Shown piece by piece: positions 44,066 through 52,941 of a DNA stretch of 62,828 nucleotides. The notes beneath the pieces are model-generated. The model saw nothing but the letters and a program-made list of their open reading frames with translations. It was not told where the DNA came from and made no database searches. This DNA comes from Desulfonatronum thiodismutans (GTDB lineage: Bacteria; Desulfobacterota; Desulfovibrionia; Desulfovibrionales; Desulfonatronaceae), in NCBI RefSeq assembly GCF_000717475.1, contig NZ_JPIK01000026.1, forward strand, positions 1-62,828. Reading direction: 5' to 3'. Position numbers and translations under genes: made by a program. Every line of letters begins with the position of its first letter. The stretch's first letter is position 1.

Positions 44066-44315
44066 GGATCAGCGCCTCCAGCGATTGCACCTTGTTTTCT
44101 CCTTGGAGATGCGCTTTCAGTTCCCGTGCGGCCATATCGAATTCCCTATAAAACCGCTGTGCTTTCTGCTCCTCAATGTAGGCCCGAATTGCCTCGGTGA
44201 TGAGTTCGCTGCGGTTCAGGTCGTACTGCCGGGTGAAGTCGTCAAGCTCATCGACAAGATACCTGGGCAGTCGAAGGCCCACTTGTTGTTTTTGCAATTT
44301 CGTTGGTTCACGCAT
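44046..44315 (-). CDS. Ribbon-helix-helix antitoxin
   Basis: This 89-residue protein has an RHH core QQVGLRLPRYLVDELDDFTRQ with RSELITEAIRAYIEEQ, then a basic and acidic tail for the toxin. The ATG at 44315 is chosen because the strand of the RHH starts just after it. It precedes the RelE-like toxin. Confidence 0.88.
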   Translation of the reverse strand: MREPTKLQKQQVGLRLPRYLVDELDDFTRQYDLNRSELITEAIRAYIEEQKAQRFYREFDMAARELKAHLQGENKVQSLEALIHELEDH

Positions 44316-44674
44316 AGGATTTATCCCGTTGTCTTGTTGTAAAACAATAATATATGCAAATTCGGATATGCCCTGCAAGCACTTTGTGGAGCGGCAGTAA
44401 GCCTCTTATACTGCCTGAGGTTGAGGATTTTAATTTGCCGCTGTGCCGAGAGGTGCGAGTTTCAGCCTTTTTATGCCGCCCCTTCAGGGCTTGCATGTAG
44501 CCCCAAAGGGGCGGCATATGGCATCCCAGGGCGTTGCCCTGGGATGAGGTCATGAAACAAGAAAGAGCCCTGAAAGGACCCTAAATGGCATCATGGAAAA
44601 AATAATGTTTCAGCCTAAACGAGTATAAACTCCAAAGGTCTTCGGATTTCTTTCTGATATCTTTCAGCCAATTT
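44316..44674. other. Gene-free stretch with palindromic repeat
   Basis: A composite element at 44475-44577 has outer inverted ends (GCCGCCCCTTCAGGGCT and AGCCCTGAAAGG) and an inner perfect hairpin TCCCAGGGCGTTGCCCTGGGA (44524-44544). I see no gene. The antitoxin promoter should be near 44320-44360. Confidence 0.7.
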
Positions 44675-45085
44675 CTAAGGAAGCATATCCGCTGGAGACC
44701 GTAAAAGCAGCAGGTTGCGGATGAAGGCAAAATGTCGGTCCTGGGTCAGGACGGGCCATCCGTGCTGCATGGCGGTTGCCGCGATCCAGAGGTCGTTTGT
44801 CGGGATAGGCTTGCCGTCTTCACGGAGCTGCCGATAAATCCGTGCGTAGTGTTCCGTTGTTTCCTTGTCCACCGGTACGCAGGCAACGCGAGGCGATGTC
44901 AAAAAATCATTGAGTTCCATGCGGTTGTGTTGTTCTTGATTGCCAAAGTGAAATCCGGCCAGGAGTTCCGCCAGCACAATGACGCTGACACGGATCGCCT
45001 TGGCTCTCCCGATGACTTCAACGACTTCCGGAAGACCTCTTTTGAAGGCTGTGTAAGCGTTCGTGTCGATCAAGACGCATTTCAT
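44675..45085 (-). CDS. vapC: PIN-domain toxin (VapC)
   Basis: This 136-residue protein has LIDTNAYTAF (Asp), VLAELLAGF (Glu) and TNDLWIAATAM (Asp) PIN catalytic acids. ATG overlaps the antitoxin stop (ATGA). An RNase of the VapBC type. Confidence 0.9.
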   Translation of the reverse strand: MKCVLIDTNAYTAFKRGLPEVVEVIGRAKAIRVSVIVLAELLAGFHFGNQEQHNRMELNDFLTSPRVACVPVDKETTEHYARIYRQLREDGKPIPTNDLWIAATAMQHGWPVLTQDRHFAFIRNLLLLRSPADMLP

Positions 45086-45336
45086 TTCCACATACCCTCG
45101 TCAATCTGCCCGAAAGGCTCCGTGGCCTCGCGAAACGAATTCTCGTCCGCCTCAGTCCATGTGCCGGCCAAGTGGTCCAGGTCGTCATGAGGCGCCCCTA
45201 GATCCTGGCCTATTCCCAGGCCCTTCCTGACATATCCAAGAATTAAAGAATTGATGCTGGTTCCGGTACGATCGGCCTCGGCTTTGAGCATTTGCTTGGT
45301 ATCCGCATCAATTCCTCGAAGACTGATAGTCGTCAT
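45082..45336 (-). CDS. vapB: VapB-type antitoxin
   Basis: This 84-residue protein begins TTISLRGIDADTKQMLKAEA, an RHH antitoxin start, then a helical acidic C-terminus ending DEGMWK. The start is at the ATG giving MTTISLRG; upstream ATGs only add a poor leader. It ends inside the toxin start. Confidence 0.85.
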   Translation of the reverse strand: MTTISLRGIDADTKQMLKAEADRTGTSINSLILGYVRKGLGIGQDLGAPHDDLDHLAGTWTEADENSFREATEPFGQIDEGMWK

Positions 45337-45456
45337 GATATCCTCCTCTGTGCGTGTTGACATCATTGTATGACATCGTGATCTGGGTTCGGATCTTGGA
45401 ACGCATCAACAGGATTGATTGTTTGTAACTACTCAGCTCATCCGATGAGATGCGGA

Positions 45457-45537
45457 CTGGATACCCGCTTTCGCGGGTATGACTGATTATGAGGCGGCAT
45501 GGCAAAACAAGTCATTCCCGCGCAGGCGGGAATCCAG
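45457..45537. repeat. Paired REP-like inverted repeat
   Basis: CTGGATACCCGCTTTCGCGG and the inverted GTCATTCCCGCGCAGGCGGG lie about 30 bases apart, third copy of the family at 12311 and 36139. Otherwise 45337-45611 shows nothing. Confidence 0.8.
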
Positions 45538-45611
45538 TGCCGAAATGAGGCTTTACCCTCAATGTGCTGAATAGTTACGATTGTTTTTGACCTGGATGCT
45601 CAAGCTCGCGA

Positions 45612-46007
45612 TCAGGGCATCCGGACAAACTTATTCTTTGCCAGTTTTTGATCAAAGCTGTAGGTCGCCTCGCACCCAGCGTCGCGATGGCCAAGCGTAA
45701 TGACGTAGTCCGCGAAATCAGCGCTTCCCCTGCGAAAATGAGCCAGGGCGGACCTCACGACCTGTTCGTTTTCGACCTTCAGCTCGCTGGCGGCAAGTAT
45801 CGCGTCAAGAACCTCCACCACCAAACGCTTATCGTATCCGTATGCCCCACGCAGCACCCATGCCAGCTCGCACAGAACGACAAGTGACACCAGCCCCGGC
45901 TCGTCCTTGGTGCAGCGACTTTCAATCAGTTGATTGGCCCGTGCTGACTGGTCGGGATCGTCCTGGGTCAAATACCGGACCAAAATATTGGTATCCAAGC
46001 CGATCAT
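45612..46007 (-). CDS. vapC: PIN-domain toxin (VapC)
   Basis: This 131-residue protein has IGLDTNILVRYL, LCELAWVLRG and SADFADYVI for the PIN acids, ending TYSFDQKLAKNKFVRMP. It overlaps the antitoxin stop by four bases. A typical type II toxin. Confidence 0.92.
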   Translation of the reverse strand: MIGLDTNILVRYLTQDDPDQSARANQLIESRCTKDEPGLVSLVVLCELAWVLRGAYGYDKRLVVEVLDAILAASELKVENEQVVRSALAHFRRGSADFADYVITLGHRDAGCEATYSFDQKLAKNKFVRMP

Positions 46008-46240
46008 GAACTTCCCGCCCCTTCCAGAATAGCCTTGTCCATGGCCTCAAGGGATACCGGTCGCTCGGGTCTGGGGAGCATGCCTCTTAAGCGGCGCATG
46101 GAACCGTGTTTGGCCACCAACCGCACTCCCTGTTCTTCATCAAAAATGAATTCCAATCGATCACCGGCCGAGAGGCTGAGTTTTTCCCGCAAAGCCTTTG
46201 GTAGGGTGAGTTGCCCTTTGCTGGTCAAAGTTGCTTGCAT
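46004..46240 (-). CDS. AbrB/MazE-type antitoxin
   Basis: This 78-residue protein is a swapped-hairpin AbrB DNA-binding type (MQATLTSKGQLTLPKALREK, GDRLEFIF). The ATG at 46240 follows GGAGGATGTC. It partners the PIN toxin downstream and likely autoregulates. Confidence 0.9.
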   Translation of the reverse strand: MQATLTSKGQLTLPKALREKLSLSAGDRLEFIFDEEQGVRLVAKHGSMRRLRGMLPRPERPVSLEAMDKAILEGAGSS

Positions 46241-46358
46241 GACATCCTCCATTCTTGCTTTTCTTACCAAAAGGTAAGGAACTGGTCTTTGCTCGTCAAG
46301 TGAGAGGGTCACGCCCCTATTGCTTGCGGCGTCAACCATTATTTCTTGCCTTCCCCCC

Positions 46359-46388
46359 TTGACATTCTTTTTTCCGGGGACGTATTAA
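46359..46388 (+). promoter_or_regulatory. Sigma70-type promoter of the riboswitch-pilin unit
   Basis: Perfect -35 TTGACA (46359-46364), 18-base spacer and -10 TATTAA (46383-46388). Transcription would start near 46395, about 20 bases before the riboswitch core. The strongest promoter seen in the window. Confidence 0.85.
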
Positions 46389-46414
46389 TGAAAGTAACTG
46401 AATGACGAAGTCCG

Positions 46415-46516
46415 CCAAGGGCAAACCATCCGAAAGGGTGGGACGCAAAGCCGACGGCCTACGTTCCGCCCGCCGTGACCATCATGCGGGCGGGATAGGG
46501 CGGCAGGGTTGCCGGA
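46415..46516 (+). ncRNA. GEMM-I (c-di-GMP class I) riboswitch
   Basis: The conserved GEMM core is easy to read: AAGGGCAAACCATCC, GAAAGGGTGGGACGCAAAG, CCGACGGCCTACG, a GC-rich variable hairpin (CCGCCCGC...GCGGGCGG), then GGGCGGCAGGGTTGCCGG closing the second helix. GAAA tetraloop and receptor-like segments are present. The AGGGCAAACC start matches c-di-GMP-binding members rather than the A-type variant sensing cGAMP, but I aligned it by eye only. It is between the promoter and the pilin gene; no obvious terminator expression platform was found, so the control mode is open. Confidence 0.9.
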
Positions 46517-46753
46517 CGAAACGGGCAGACGCCGTAAGATTTTCATGGCCAAGCCCGACAAGGTTGAGCAAATGCAGAGCAGAAACCTCAGGTCTCAGGT
46601 TTCAGCCTTCTGTTTTAAGCCCTCAGCCCTCTGAAAAAGCCCGCGCCAAAAAGGACGGTCGTTCAGTGCTAGTGACTCGTTGTGGCGGCGTTCAGGTAAT
46701 TGTTGGAACGAAATCGGGCAAACCATTTTACTCAAAAACCGAAGGAGGGCATC

Positions 46754-47209
46754 ATGTCTCTGACTATGCCAAGAAAAGGTGAGAAAGGCTTTACGTTGAT
46801 CGAATTGTTGATCGTTGTGGCGATTATTGGGATTTTGGCGGCGATTGCGTTGCCGCAGTTTGGGAAGTATAAGGCAAGGTCAGCGGCTGCGGCTGCTACA
46901 GCAACTGTAAAAACATGCATGAATCAACTTTCAGCCGCATATGCAGCCGGTGACGCTGCTGGTGATGAAAATGCAACATTTCGTTATGACGAATCTACTT
47001 CAACTTACGCATGGGATTGTTTTGTTGATGATGATGGTAGCACGCCTGAAGTGATAGAACTTACAGGTGATGGTAAGATTGAATACGATGGAGGTAATTA
47101 TAATGTAAGCAATGTTGCAGTCACCTGCACAGCTTTGCAAGATCCTACAGGAGTTTTTAAATGTTGTCCGTCGGCTCTTGGTGACCCAGACGCTCTTACA
47201 TGTCCATAA
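46754..47209 (+). CDS. pilA: Type IV pilin, c-di-GMP-riboswitch controlled
   Basis: This 151-residue prepilin has a short leader and cleavage motif [20 protein letters not shown], with Glu at mature position 5 and the long N-terminal helix. The C-terminal head is Asp/Gly-rich and contains cysteines (TCMNQ, AWDCF, VTCTAL, KCCPSAL, LTCP), enough for disulfides. ATG follows AAGGAGG by five bases. GC drops after the conserved helix, as in variable pilin heads. It lies just after the riboswitch and before the oligosaccharyltransferase. Confidence 0.95.
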   Translation: MSLTMPRKGEKGFTLIELLIVVAIIGILAAIALPQFGKYKARSAAAAATATVKTCMNQLSAAYAAGDAAGDENATFRYDESTSTYAWDCFVDDDGSTPEVIELTGDGKIEYDGGNYNVSNVAVTCTALQDPTGVFKCCPSALGDPDALTCP

Positions 47210-47230
47210 ATATCTTTTATTAATTAAGAA

Positions 47231-47255
47231 GGCGGCCACGGCAGGCCGCCTTTTT
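47231..47255 (+). terminator. Rho-independent terminator after the pilin
   Basis: GGCGGCC, loop ACGGCA, GGCCGCC and TTTTT, 22 bases past the stop. It makes the pilin a monocistronic unit. Confidence 0.92.
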
Positions 47256-47963
47256 AATTTGAAACATAAAAATTCAAAATATTGCATGTAAAATTTCATT
47301 TTTTACTTTTTACATAATAAGGTATAAGTTTAACGACTTGTTCTTATTGTATTTATTTGATCCTCTCCTGCCCCAACTCCATTAGAGCCATTCCTTCCAG
47401 ATTACACCTCCCGATGTTTGCATACCAAGAAATCTTTGACTCGGTAATTATTAAGGTCGATTTTTACGTTGTCGACGACATGGCCATCGGCTTGATCGCT
47501 AGTGAAGTGCTGTGTCAGAGCAGTTGTTCTACATTATCATGCCGTCCACTCTGACGGGTAATCTCTGGTCGACCTTTTGCCCGCTTTCCCCCGCTGCCCT
47601 TTACTGAAAGCCACGAAAGCCGAAGATCAGAGCCAGGAATCCGGCTACGTTCGGACTAGGCGCGTCGGGTTGTTCGAGAAGGTTTTTGGGAAAACGGGCG
47701 CACGCATCCAGAAGGCACACGATGGTTTCCATTTCTGAAAAATGCCTTCACTGCGCACCCAAAACCTATCCATAGACCAAAGGCTTTAACCACTGAACGG
47801 CTCTCTTTCCATCGGCCTGCTGAATGTCGAATCCCTGGAAGTCTTTGAGGCGCTGGTGGACAAGTCGAGCAGGGGTGGGTTGGTCGCTGCTATACGAAGC
47901 CGTTGAAAACGGAACATGATCAATTCCTCAGATCAACCCCTTTACCGCACACCAGGAGATGAA
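47256..47963. other. Gene-free stretch between pilin and PglB
   Basis: No gene identified. Short protein-like strings (for example SLEVFEALVDKSSRGGLVAAIRS near 47830-47905, plus strand) look like decayed coding DNA. No RNA gene or terminator beyond the pilin terminator was found. PglB's promoter must lie here. Confidence 0.4.
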
Positions 47964-50216
47964 ATGACCGACGGCCCATCTTCCGATTCTGCATCCGATC
48001 CTGCTTCAGAGCCCTCCTGCAAGCCGTCGCCCGGCTCTCTTCTCGCATCACCACCCGCCCCTGTCACCACCCTCCTGCCGCGAACCTTGCTTCTGGTCAC
48101 GATATTGGCCGCAGTCCTGGCCTACGGGATCTGCTTGAACCTGCGGTTGGTGGAAGCCCCGGCCTGGAGTCAGGAACGGTTTCAGGTTCAAGGCGAGCCG
48201 CTGATGGCCACCCATGATGCCTATTATTTTCTGGCCGGAGCCCAGGGAACGGGGCGACCGCACCCGGATCATGAAGGCTTTTTCCGGTTGACCCGGATTT
48301 TCCAAACCGTCACCGGGATGTCTCTGAATCAACTGGGGTTCTGGCTGCCGGTGTTTCTTGCGCCGTTGGTGGTTTTCCCCCTGGCCTGGCTGGCTTGGCG
48401 GGAGGGAATGCCCGAGGCGGTTCTGCCCATGGGCATCCTGGCCGGGGGGAGCATGGGTTTTTTGGTGCGCACTCGGCTGGGCTACTATGACCACGACATG
48501 CTCTCCCTTTTGCTGCCCGTGCTTTTTGCCGCTGGGCTGCTGGTTTTTCTGGATCGTTGGTTGGCGAGCCGTACCAACCCGTCAAGCGATAGGCCGGAAG
48601 CGGGGATGGGCGGCCTGATTGCGGGGTGTCTGGGCCTGGGGCTGCTGGGCTGGGGATATCTGGGCTTCTACGCCTCCGGCCAGCCGATCCTGGCGGGAAC
48701 AGTGGTCATGGGGCTTGTTCTGGTTGTGCTGCTGGGAGGGGACATGCGCCGGCGCATCCTGCTGGGGCTAGCCCTCGGAGGCTTGTACGTCTTGGCCGTG
48801 AACCCGCTCTTGGGACTGCTGATTCTCGCACTGGTGGGGCTGGTTTTCGGGCCTCTGGTCAAACGCTTTGGGCAGGGATGGCCCTTGGGCGTGGCGGTGG
48901 CCGGACTGGCAGGGCTGATGCTCATCGGCGCGGAAATCCACATTTTGTTCTACGAGGTCATGCGACAGCTAGGGAAATACGCCCCAATGCTCGGCGAAGG
49001 CAATCAAACCTCCGCTGACCTGGTCTGGCCGTCGGTGATGCAAAGCGTGCGAGAGGCCCGGGTGCTCTCGCCGTTTTTCATGGCCGAGCGCTCCGGAGGG
49101 ACGTGGTGGCTTTTCGCTGCCGGGGTGGTCGGCTATGTCTATCTTTGTTGGCACAGGCCCTTATACCTGATTTTTTTACCGTTAATGGCTTTGGCCCTCG
49201 GCTCGGTCAAACTGGGGGCTCGGTTCACCATGTACGGCGGGGTGCCCGCAGGGCTGGGGTTGGGAATCGGATTAGCCTTGCTGCTGCGCAATCTGGGGCT
49301 GCGTCAGCGCGTCGCAACTCTGGTGCTCACCGCCTTCGGGCTTGTGGCCGCGGCCCTGATCTGGGCCCAGGTCCAGGGTTTGACACCTCGGCCGATCATG
49401 GCCAGGACTTTCGCTGAAACCCTTCAGGAACTGCGGCATGTCGCGGCCCAGGATGCGCGGATCTGGCTGTGGTGGGACTACGGCTACGCCACGCAATACT
49501 ACAGCCAACGGGCCAGTTTCGGTGACGGCACCCTGAACTCGGGTTCTTACCTCTACCCCATGGCGCTGGTCCATTCCACGCACTCGCCGCTGCAGGCGGC
49601 GCAGATGATCAAGCTGGTCACGTCCAGCCAGATGGAACGCTGGCACCAGGCCGGCGCGCCGCACCAAGAATCCGGACAGATACCCTGGCCGCTCTACCTG
49701 CAACGGCCCCTGACCGACTGGCGAGACCTTCCCGGTGACGAGGTTCAATCCGTTGTGGACAGTCTAGCCGCGGTTCCTCGTGGTTGGCTGGATGATCTCC
49801 CGGAGCAGCTCTTCTTACTGTCCTGGGACAACCTGAACCTTTCCCCATGGATCACCACGTTCGGCAACTGGGATCTGCGCACGGGGCAGGGGCAGGGCGG
49901 AAGGATGCAGCGCGTATCCGCTGATGTGCATTTCGATCTGGAAACCGGCTTTCTCGTTCCGGCGGAAGGGGAGCCGATCCCGCTGGACGGGTTTCTCCAT
50001 ATCGAGGGAAAGAGTTCGAGAGAACAATTGTGGGAAAACGACAGTGGTCGTTTTGCCGTGTATAACGACTCCCTGAAGCAGTTACTACTGATGGACAGGA
50101 TCCTGTACAAGTCCATGCTGGTTCGGATGCTTCTGGCCGACCCTGGGGAGTTCGCGAAATATTTCGAGCTGATAGTGGATCGCTTTCCCTGGGCCAGGGT
50201 CTACCGGGTTCGGTAG
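47964..50216 (+). CDS. pglB: STT3/PglB-type oligosaccharyltransferase
   Basis: This 750-residue multi-pass protein shows the motifs of bacterial N-oligosaccharyltransferases: HDAYYFLAGA (His84, Asp85) at the first metal-site loop, GYYDHDM (Asp176, Asp178) for the second acidic pair, SVKLGARFTMYG near the -2 arginine, and WWDYG at 503-507 for recognition of the acceptor sequon. It transfers a lipid-linked oligosaccharide to Asn in periplasmic proteins. The ATG at 47964 has AGGAG six bases upstream; an earlier ATG (47916) has none. A Ser/Pro-rich leader precedes the first helix. The pilin next door is a possible acceptor. Confidence 0.93.
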   Translation: MTDGPSSDSASDPASEPSCKPSPGSLLASPPAPVTTLLPRTLLLVTILAAVLAYGICLNLRLVEAPAWSQERFQVQGEPLMATHDAYYFLAGAQGTGRPHPDHEGFFRLTRIFQTVTGMSLNQLGFWLPVFLAPLVVFPLAWLAWREGMPEAVLPMGILAGGSMGFLVRTRLGYYDHDMLSLLLPVLFAAGLLVFLDRWLASRTNPSSDRPEAGMGGLIAGCLGLGLLGWGYLGFYASGQPILAGTVVMGLVLVVLLGGDMRRRILLGLALGGLYVLAVNPLLGLLILALVGLVFGPLVKRFGQGWPLGVAVAGLAGLMLIGAEIHILFYEVMRQLGKYAPMLGEGNQTSADLVWPSVMQSVREARVLSPFFMAERSGGTWWLFAAGVVGYVYLCWHRPLYLIFLPLMALALGSVKLGARFTMYGGVPAGLGLGIGLALLLRNLGLRQRVATLVLTAFGLVAAALIWAQVQGLTPRPIMARTFAETLQELRHVAAQDARIWLWWDYGYATQYYSQRASFGDGTLNSGSYLYPMALVHSTHSPLQAAQMIKLVTSSQMERWHQAGAPHQESGQIPWPLYLQRPLTDWRDLPGDEVQSVVDSLAAVPRGWLDDLPEQLFLLSWDNLNLSPWITTFGNWDLRTGQGQGGRMQRVSADVHFDLETGFLVPAEGEPIPLDGFLHIEGKSSREQLWENDSGRFAVYNDSLKQLLLMDRILYKSMLVRMLLADPGEFAKYFELIVDRFPWARVYRVR

Positions 50217-50264
50217 TTGTCCGGTGTGGATTGCGGTATCGGCAGGAGGCGGTCTGAAATGTGA

Positions 50265-51779
50265 TCAGAAGTGTGTCGGTCGCTTCCGGTCGGCCGCCAG
50301 ACGCTTGAGGGCCGTGGCCGCTGATCGCCGGAGTAGTTCGGCGTCGGCCAGGGAGGAGCCGGTCATGGAGCGGTTTTGAGGGGCCTTCACCAGGGCAAGC
50401 GTGCCAAGAAGGCTGCCTCGCTCATCAAGCAGGGGGATTCGCAACTGCAGGCAGTTGTGTCCGGCATTCCTTCCGGGGTCGGAATCGGAAACAGCCCCAG
50501 AAAAAGCATGCTTTCCCCCCCTTGAACCCGCACCGGGCTCAGCCGCAACATCAGGCACAATAAGCCTCCCCTCGAAGCCGAAGGCGCGGCTTGCGGCCTT
50601 GATCTCCTGGTGCAGGGTGGCCAAGTTCTGGCTGGCTTCCAGTTTCTGCAGCAGGGCAGTCAGGACCGTACCCTGGCCGGGAGCGAGGTCGCTCTTGCGC
50701 CGAAGTATGTTTTCTCCCCAACCGGGAATGCAGCGCAGCCGAAGGGTTTCCATGTAGCCCAGCCGTCCGGCGAATAAAAAGGCCCCGGCCCCGATCAGGA
50801 TCAGCAGCAGTCCGCTGCGTTCATCACGAAGTTGCACAAGCACAATGGCCAGGATGCACAGGGCCGCGGTCAGAGCATAGAGTATCAGGACCGCTTTGCG
50901 GGTATCCAGTCCCATACGCAGCAGGCGATGGTGGATGTGGTCGGTGTCCGGCTGGAAAATGTGGCGGCCCTGGGTAAAGCGGCGTAGGGTGGCCAGCAGG
51001 GTGTCCAGCAGGGGCAGGCCCATGGCCAGGACCGGGATGAGGATGGCGGCGCCCACGTGGGTCTTGACCGAGGTGATCAGTCCGAAACCGGCGATGGCAT
51101 AACCCAAAAAATACGTGCCCGCATCCCCCAGGAAAATCGTGGCCGGGTGGAAGTTTGAGCGCAGAAAGCCCAGCACCGCACCAGCCAGGGCCGCGAAGAA
51201 CAGGGCCGTGAGATAATCCTCCCGCGGAATGGCCAGCACGATCATCACCAGGGACGCAAAAAAAACAATCCCCCCCGCCAAGCCGTCCATCCCATCCATC
51301 AGGTTCAGGGCGTTCATGAACAGCAGAAACCAGAACACGGTAAGAAGATACGACGTGACCGGATCGAAGAAGACAACCACGCCAAACAGGGCGAACTTGT
51401 CCAGGGCGATGCCCCCGGCATAGGCCGCCGAGGCCGCCAGAATCTGGACCGGGAGTTTTTTCCAGGCATTCAGTCGAAAAAGGTCGTCGTAGAGCCCCAG
51501 CCCCAGGGCGATCACTGCCCCGGCCAGCAAACCGAGCAAGGATCGGTCAGGGATGATCAGCCGGGAGACGTCCGTACCCCACACCCAAGCCGCCAGCAGG
51601 GACAAAGCCACGGCAACGAAGATCGCCAGCCCGCCGGTCCGAGGAATGATCCCGTCATGCTCTCGTCGCCCTCCCGGTCGGTCCACCGCGCCCACTGCCC
51701 GTCCAAACCGCCCGGCCAGGGGGATCAGGATCAGCCCCAGGAGCAGGGCGAGGAAAAAGGTGGCCAGGATAGTGGTCAT
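50265..51779 (-). CDS. WecA/MraY-like undecaprenyl-phosphate sugar-1-phosphate transferase
   Basis: This 504-residue polytopic protein has the family's aspartate motifs NALNLMDGMDGLAGG and NFHPATIFLGDAGT and the HIHHRLLRMG loop after FQPDTD, as in WecA/TagO. It starts lipid-linked glycan assembly by transferring HexNAc-1-phosphate to undecaprenyl phosphate. A C-terminal extension of about 150 residues (from about 355) is unlike the minimal enzyme; it has GAF-like or hypothetical character (EIKAASRAFGFEGRLIVPDV, LRIPLLDERGSLLGTLALV). It converges with pglB, 48 bases apart. Confidence 0.92.
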   Translation of the reverse strand: MTTILATFFLALLLGLILIPLAGRFGRAVGAVDRPGGRREHDGIIPRTGGLAIFVAVALSLLAAWVWGTDVSRLIIPDRSLLGLLAGAVIALGLGLYDDLFRLNAWKKLPVQILAASAAYAGGIALDKFALFGVVVFFDPVTSYLLTVFWFLLFMNALNLMDGMDGLAGGIVFFASLVMIVLAIPREDYLTALFFAALAGAVLGFLRSNFHPATIFLGDAGTYFLGYAIAGFGLITSVKTHVGAAILIPVLAMGLPLLDTLLATLRRFTQGRHIFQPDTDHIHHRLLRMGLDTRKAVLILYALTAALCILAIVLVQLRDERSGLLLILIGAGAFLFAGRLGYMETLRLRCIPGWGENILRRKSDLAPGQGTVLTALLQKLEASQNLATLHQEIKAASRAFGFEGRLIVPDVAAEPGAGSRGGKHAFSGAVSDSDPGRNAGHNCLQLRIPLLDERGSLLGTLALVKAPQNRSMTGSSLADAELLRRSAATALKRLAADRKRPTHF

Positions 51780-51789
51780 GGGGGCGGGG

Positions 51790-52941
51790 TCAGCTTTCCG
51801 GTTGGGTCAAAAACAGGTCATAGTCCGCTGGGGACACGGCCATGGTCGATACCTCGGGGTAGGCGTTGGTGAAGGTTTTGGGGAAGGAGGCCTTCCGGCC
51901 CGGATTCCACTTGAATTCAACAGCCAAAAGCCTATCCGCCCTCTCTTCGATGTAGTCGATTTCCTGTTGCTGAGTGGTACGCCAGAAATATCCAGAGACA
52001 TCGACTCCCTTGTTGCAAAGCAGTTTTCGCCGCTCCGAAACCATATAGTTTTCCCACAACGCCCCGGCGTCGGTGCGGCTTGTCAAGGGCAGAAAATTTC
52101 CAATCAGCGCATTACGAATGCCATTGTCCAGAAAATAGATTTTCTTGCCTTTCTTGATCTCATTGCGGACATTTCGGCTAAAGGCCGGGAGCCTGAACAG
52201 GACAAAAGCCTTTTCCAGCAGATCGACATACCGTTCGACGGTGTGGCTGTCCGCTCCGGTCAGTTGCCCGATTTCGTGGAAAGCGACCTCAGAGCCGAGC
52301 TGCAACGCCAAAGCCTTGACGATTTTTTCCAACAGGACCGGTTTTTTGAGACCCTCCATCATCAGCAGATCTTTGTACAGGTAGCTTCCGGCCAGCAACT
52401 TGATCAATTCCTGGGCCTGATCCGGGTTGGTGACGACTTCGGGGTAGGAGCCGAATACAAGGCGATGTTCCAAGTAGCGCCGCTCTTCGAGCAAGCCGTG
52501 GTTCTGCGCCAGCTCGGCAAACGAAAGTGGGAAAAGCGTGAATTCGTATTTCCGACCGGTCAGTGGTTCGTTGATGCTGGAATGCAGTTCCAGTGAGGAC
52601 GAGCCGGTTGCAATGACCTGGGTTTCGGGAATCTGGTCCGTAATCAGCTTCAGGGTAAGACCGATGTTGGGGACACGCTGGGCCTCGTCGACGCAGAAGA
52701 TTTCATGTCGGCCGATAATGGTGCGCAGCCTTGTGGACGTCGGACTGTCCAACAGTTCGCGCACATCAGGCTCGTCGGCATTGAGGAGCAGAAACGACCT
52801 GCCAGAATTCTCAAGCACCTTCTTGATCAGAGTCGTTTTGCCGGACTGCCTGGGACCAAGCACGATGATGGCTTTGCCCAGAAACAAGCGCTTCTGGACG
52901 CGTTCTTCCATTTCTCGGAATATAAAATGCTTCGATTTCAT
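51790..52941 (-). CDS. AAA-family ATPase with DUF4143
   Basis: This 383-residue protein has Walker A LGPRQSGKTTL (28-38), Walker B-like IFCVDEAQRVPN, sensor IATGSSSLEL and a C-terminal DUF4143 (IYFLDNGIRNALI, WENYMVSERRKLL, QEIDYIE as a PD-(D/E)XK-like patch). Such ATPases are common solitary genes of unclear function, often in mobile or variable regions. It starts downstream of the polysaccharide block. Confidence 0.9.
   Translation of the reverse strand: MKSKHFIFREMEERVQKRLFLGKAIIVLGPRQSGKTTLIKKVLENSGRSFLLLNADEPDVRELLDSPTSTRLRTIIGRHEIFCVDEAQRVPNIGLTLKLITDQIPETQVIATGSSSLELHSSINEPLTGRKYEFTLFPLSFAELAQNHGLLEERRYLEHRLVFGSYPEVVTNPDQAQELIKLLAGSYLYKDLLMMEGLKKPVLLEKIVKALALQLGSEVAFHEIGQLTGADSHTVERYVDLLEKAFVLFRLPAFSRNVRNEIKKGKKIYFLDNGIRNALIGNFLPLTSRTDAGALWENYMVSERRKLLCNKGVDVSGYFWRTTQQQEIDYIEERADRLLAVEFKWNPGRKASFPKTFTNAYPEVSTMAVSPADYDLFLTQPES

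Noticed and set aside
46577..46612. Hairpin GAAACCT...AGGTTTC as a riboswitch terminator
   Set aside because: The stem is only seven bases and the following T-run is interrupted; not convincing as an expression platform.
46402..46782. A 126-residue plus-strand ORF covering the riboswitch
   Set aside because: It runs over the aptamer and Shine-Dalgarno of pilA, so it is structural RNA leader, not protein.
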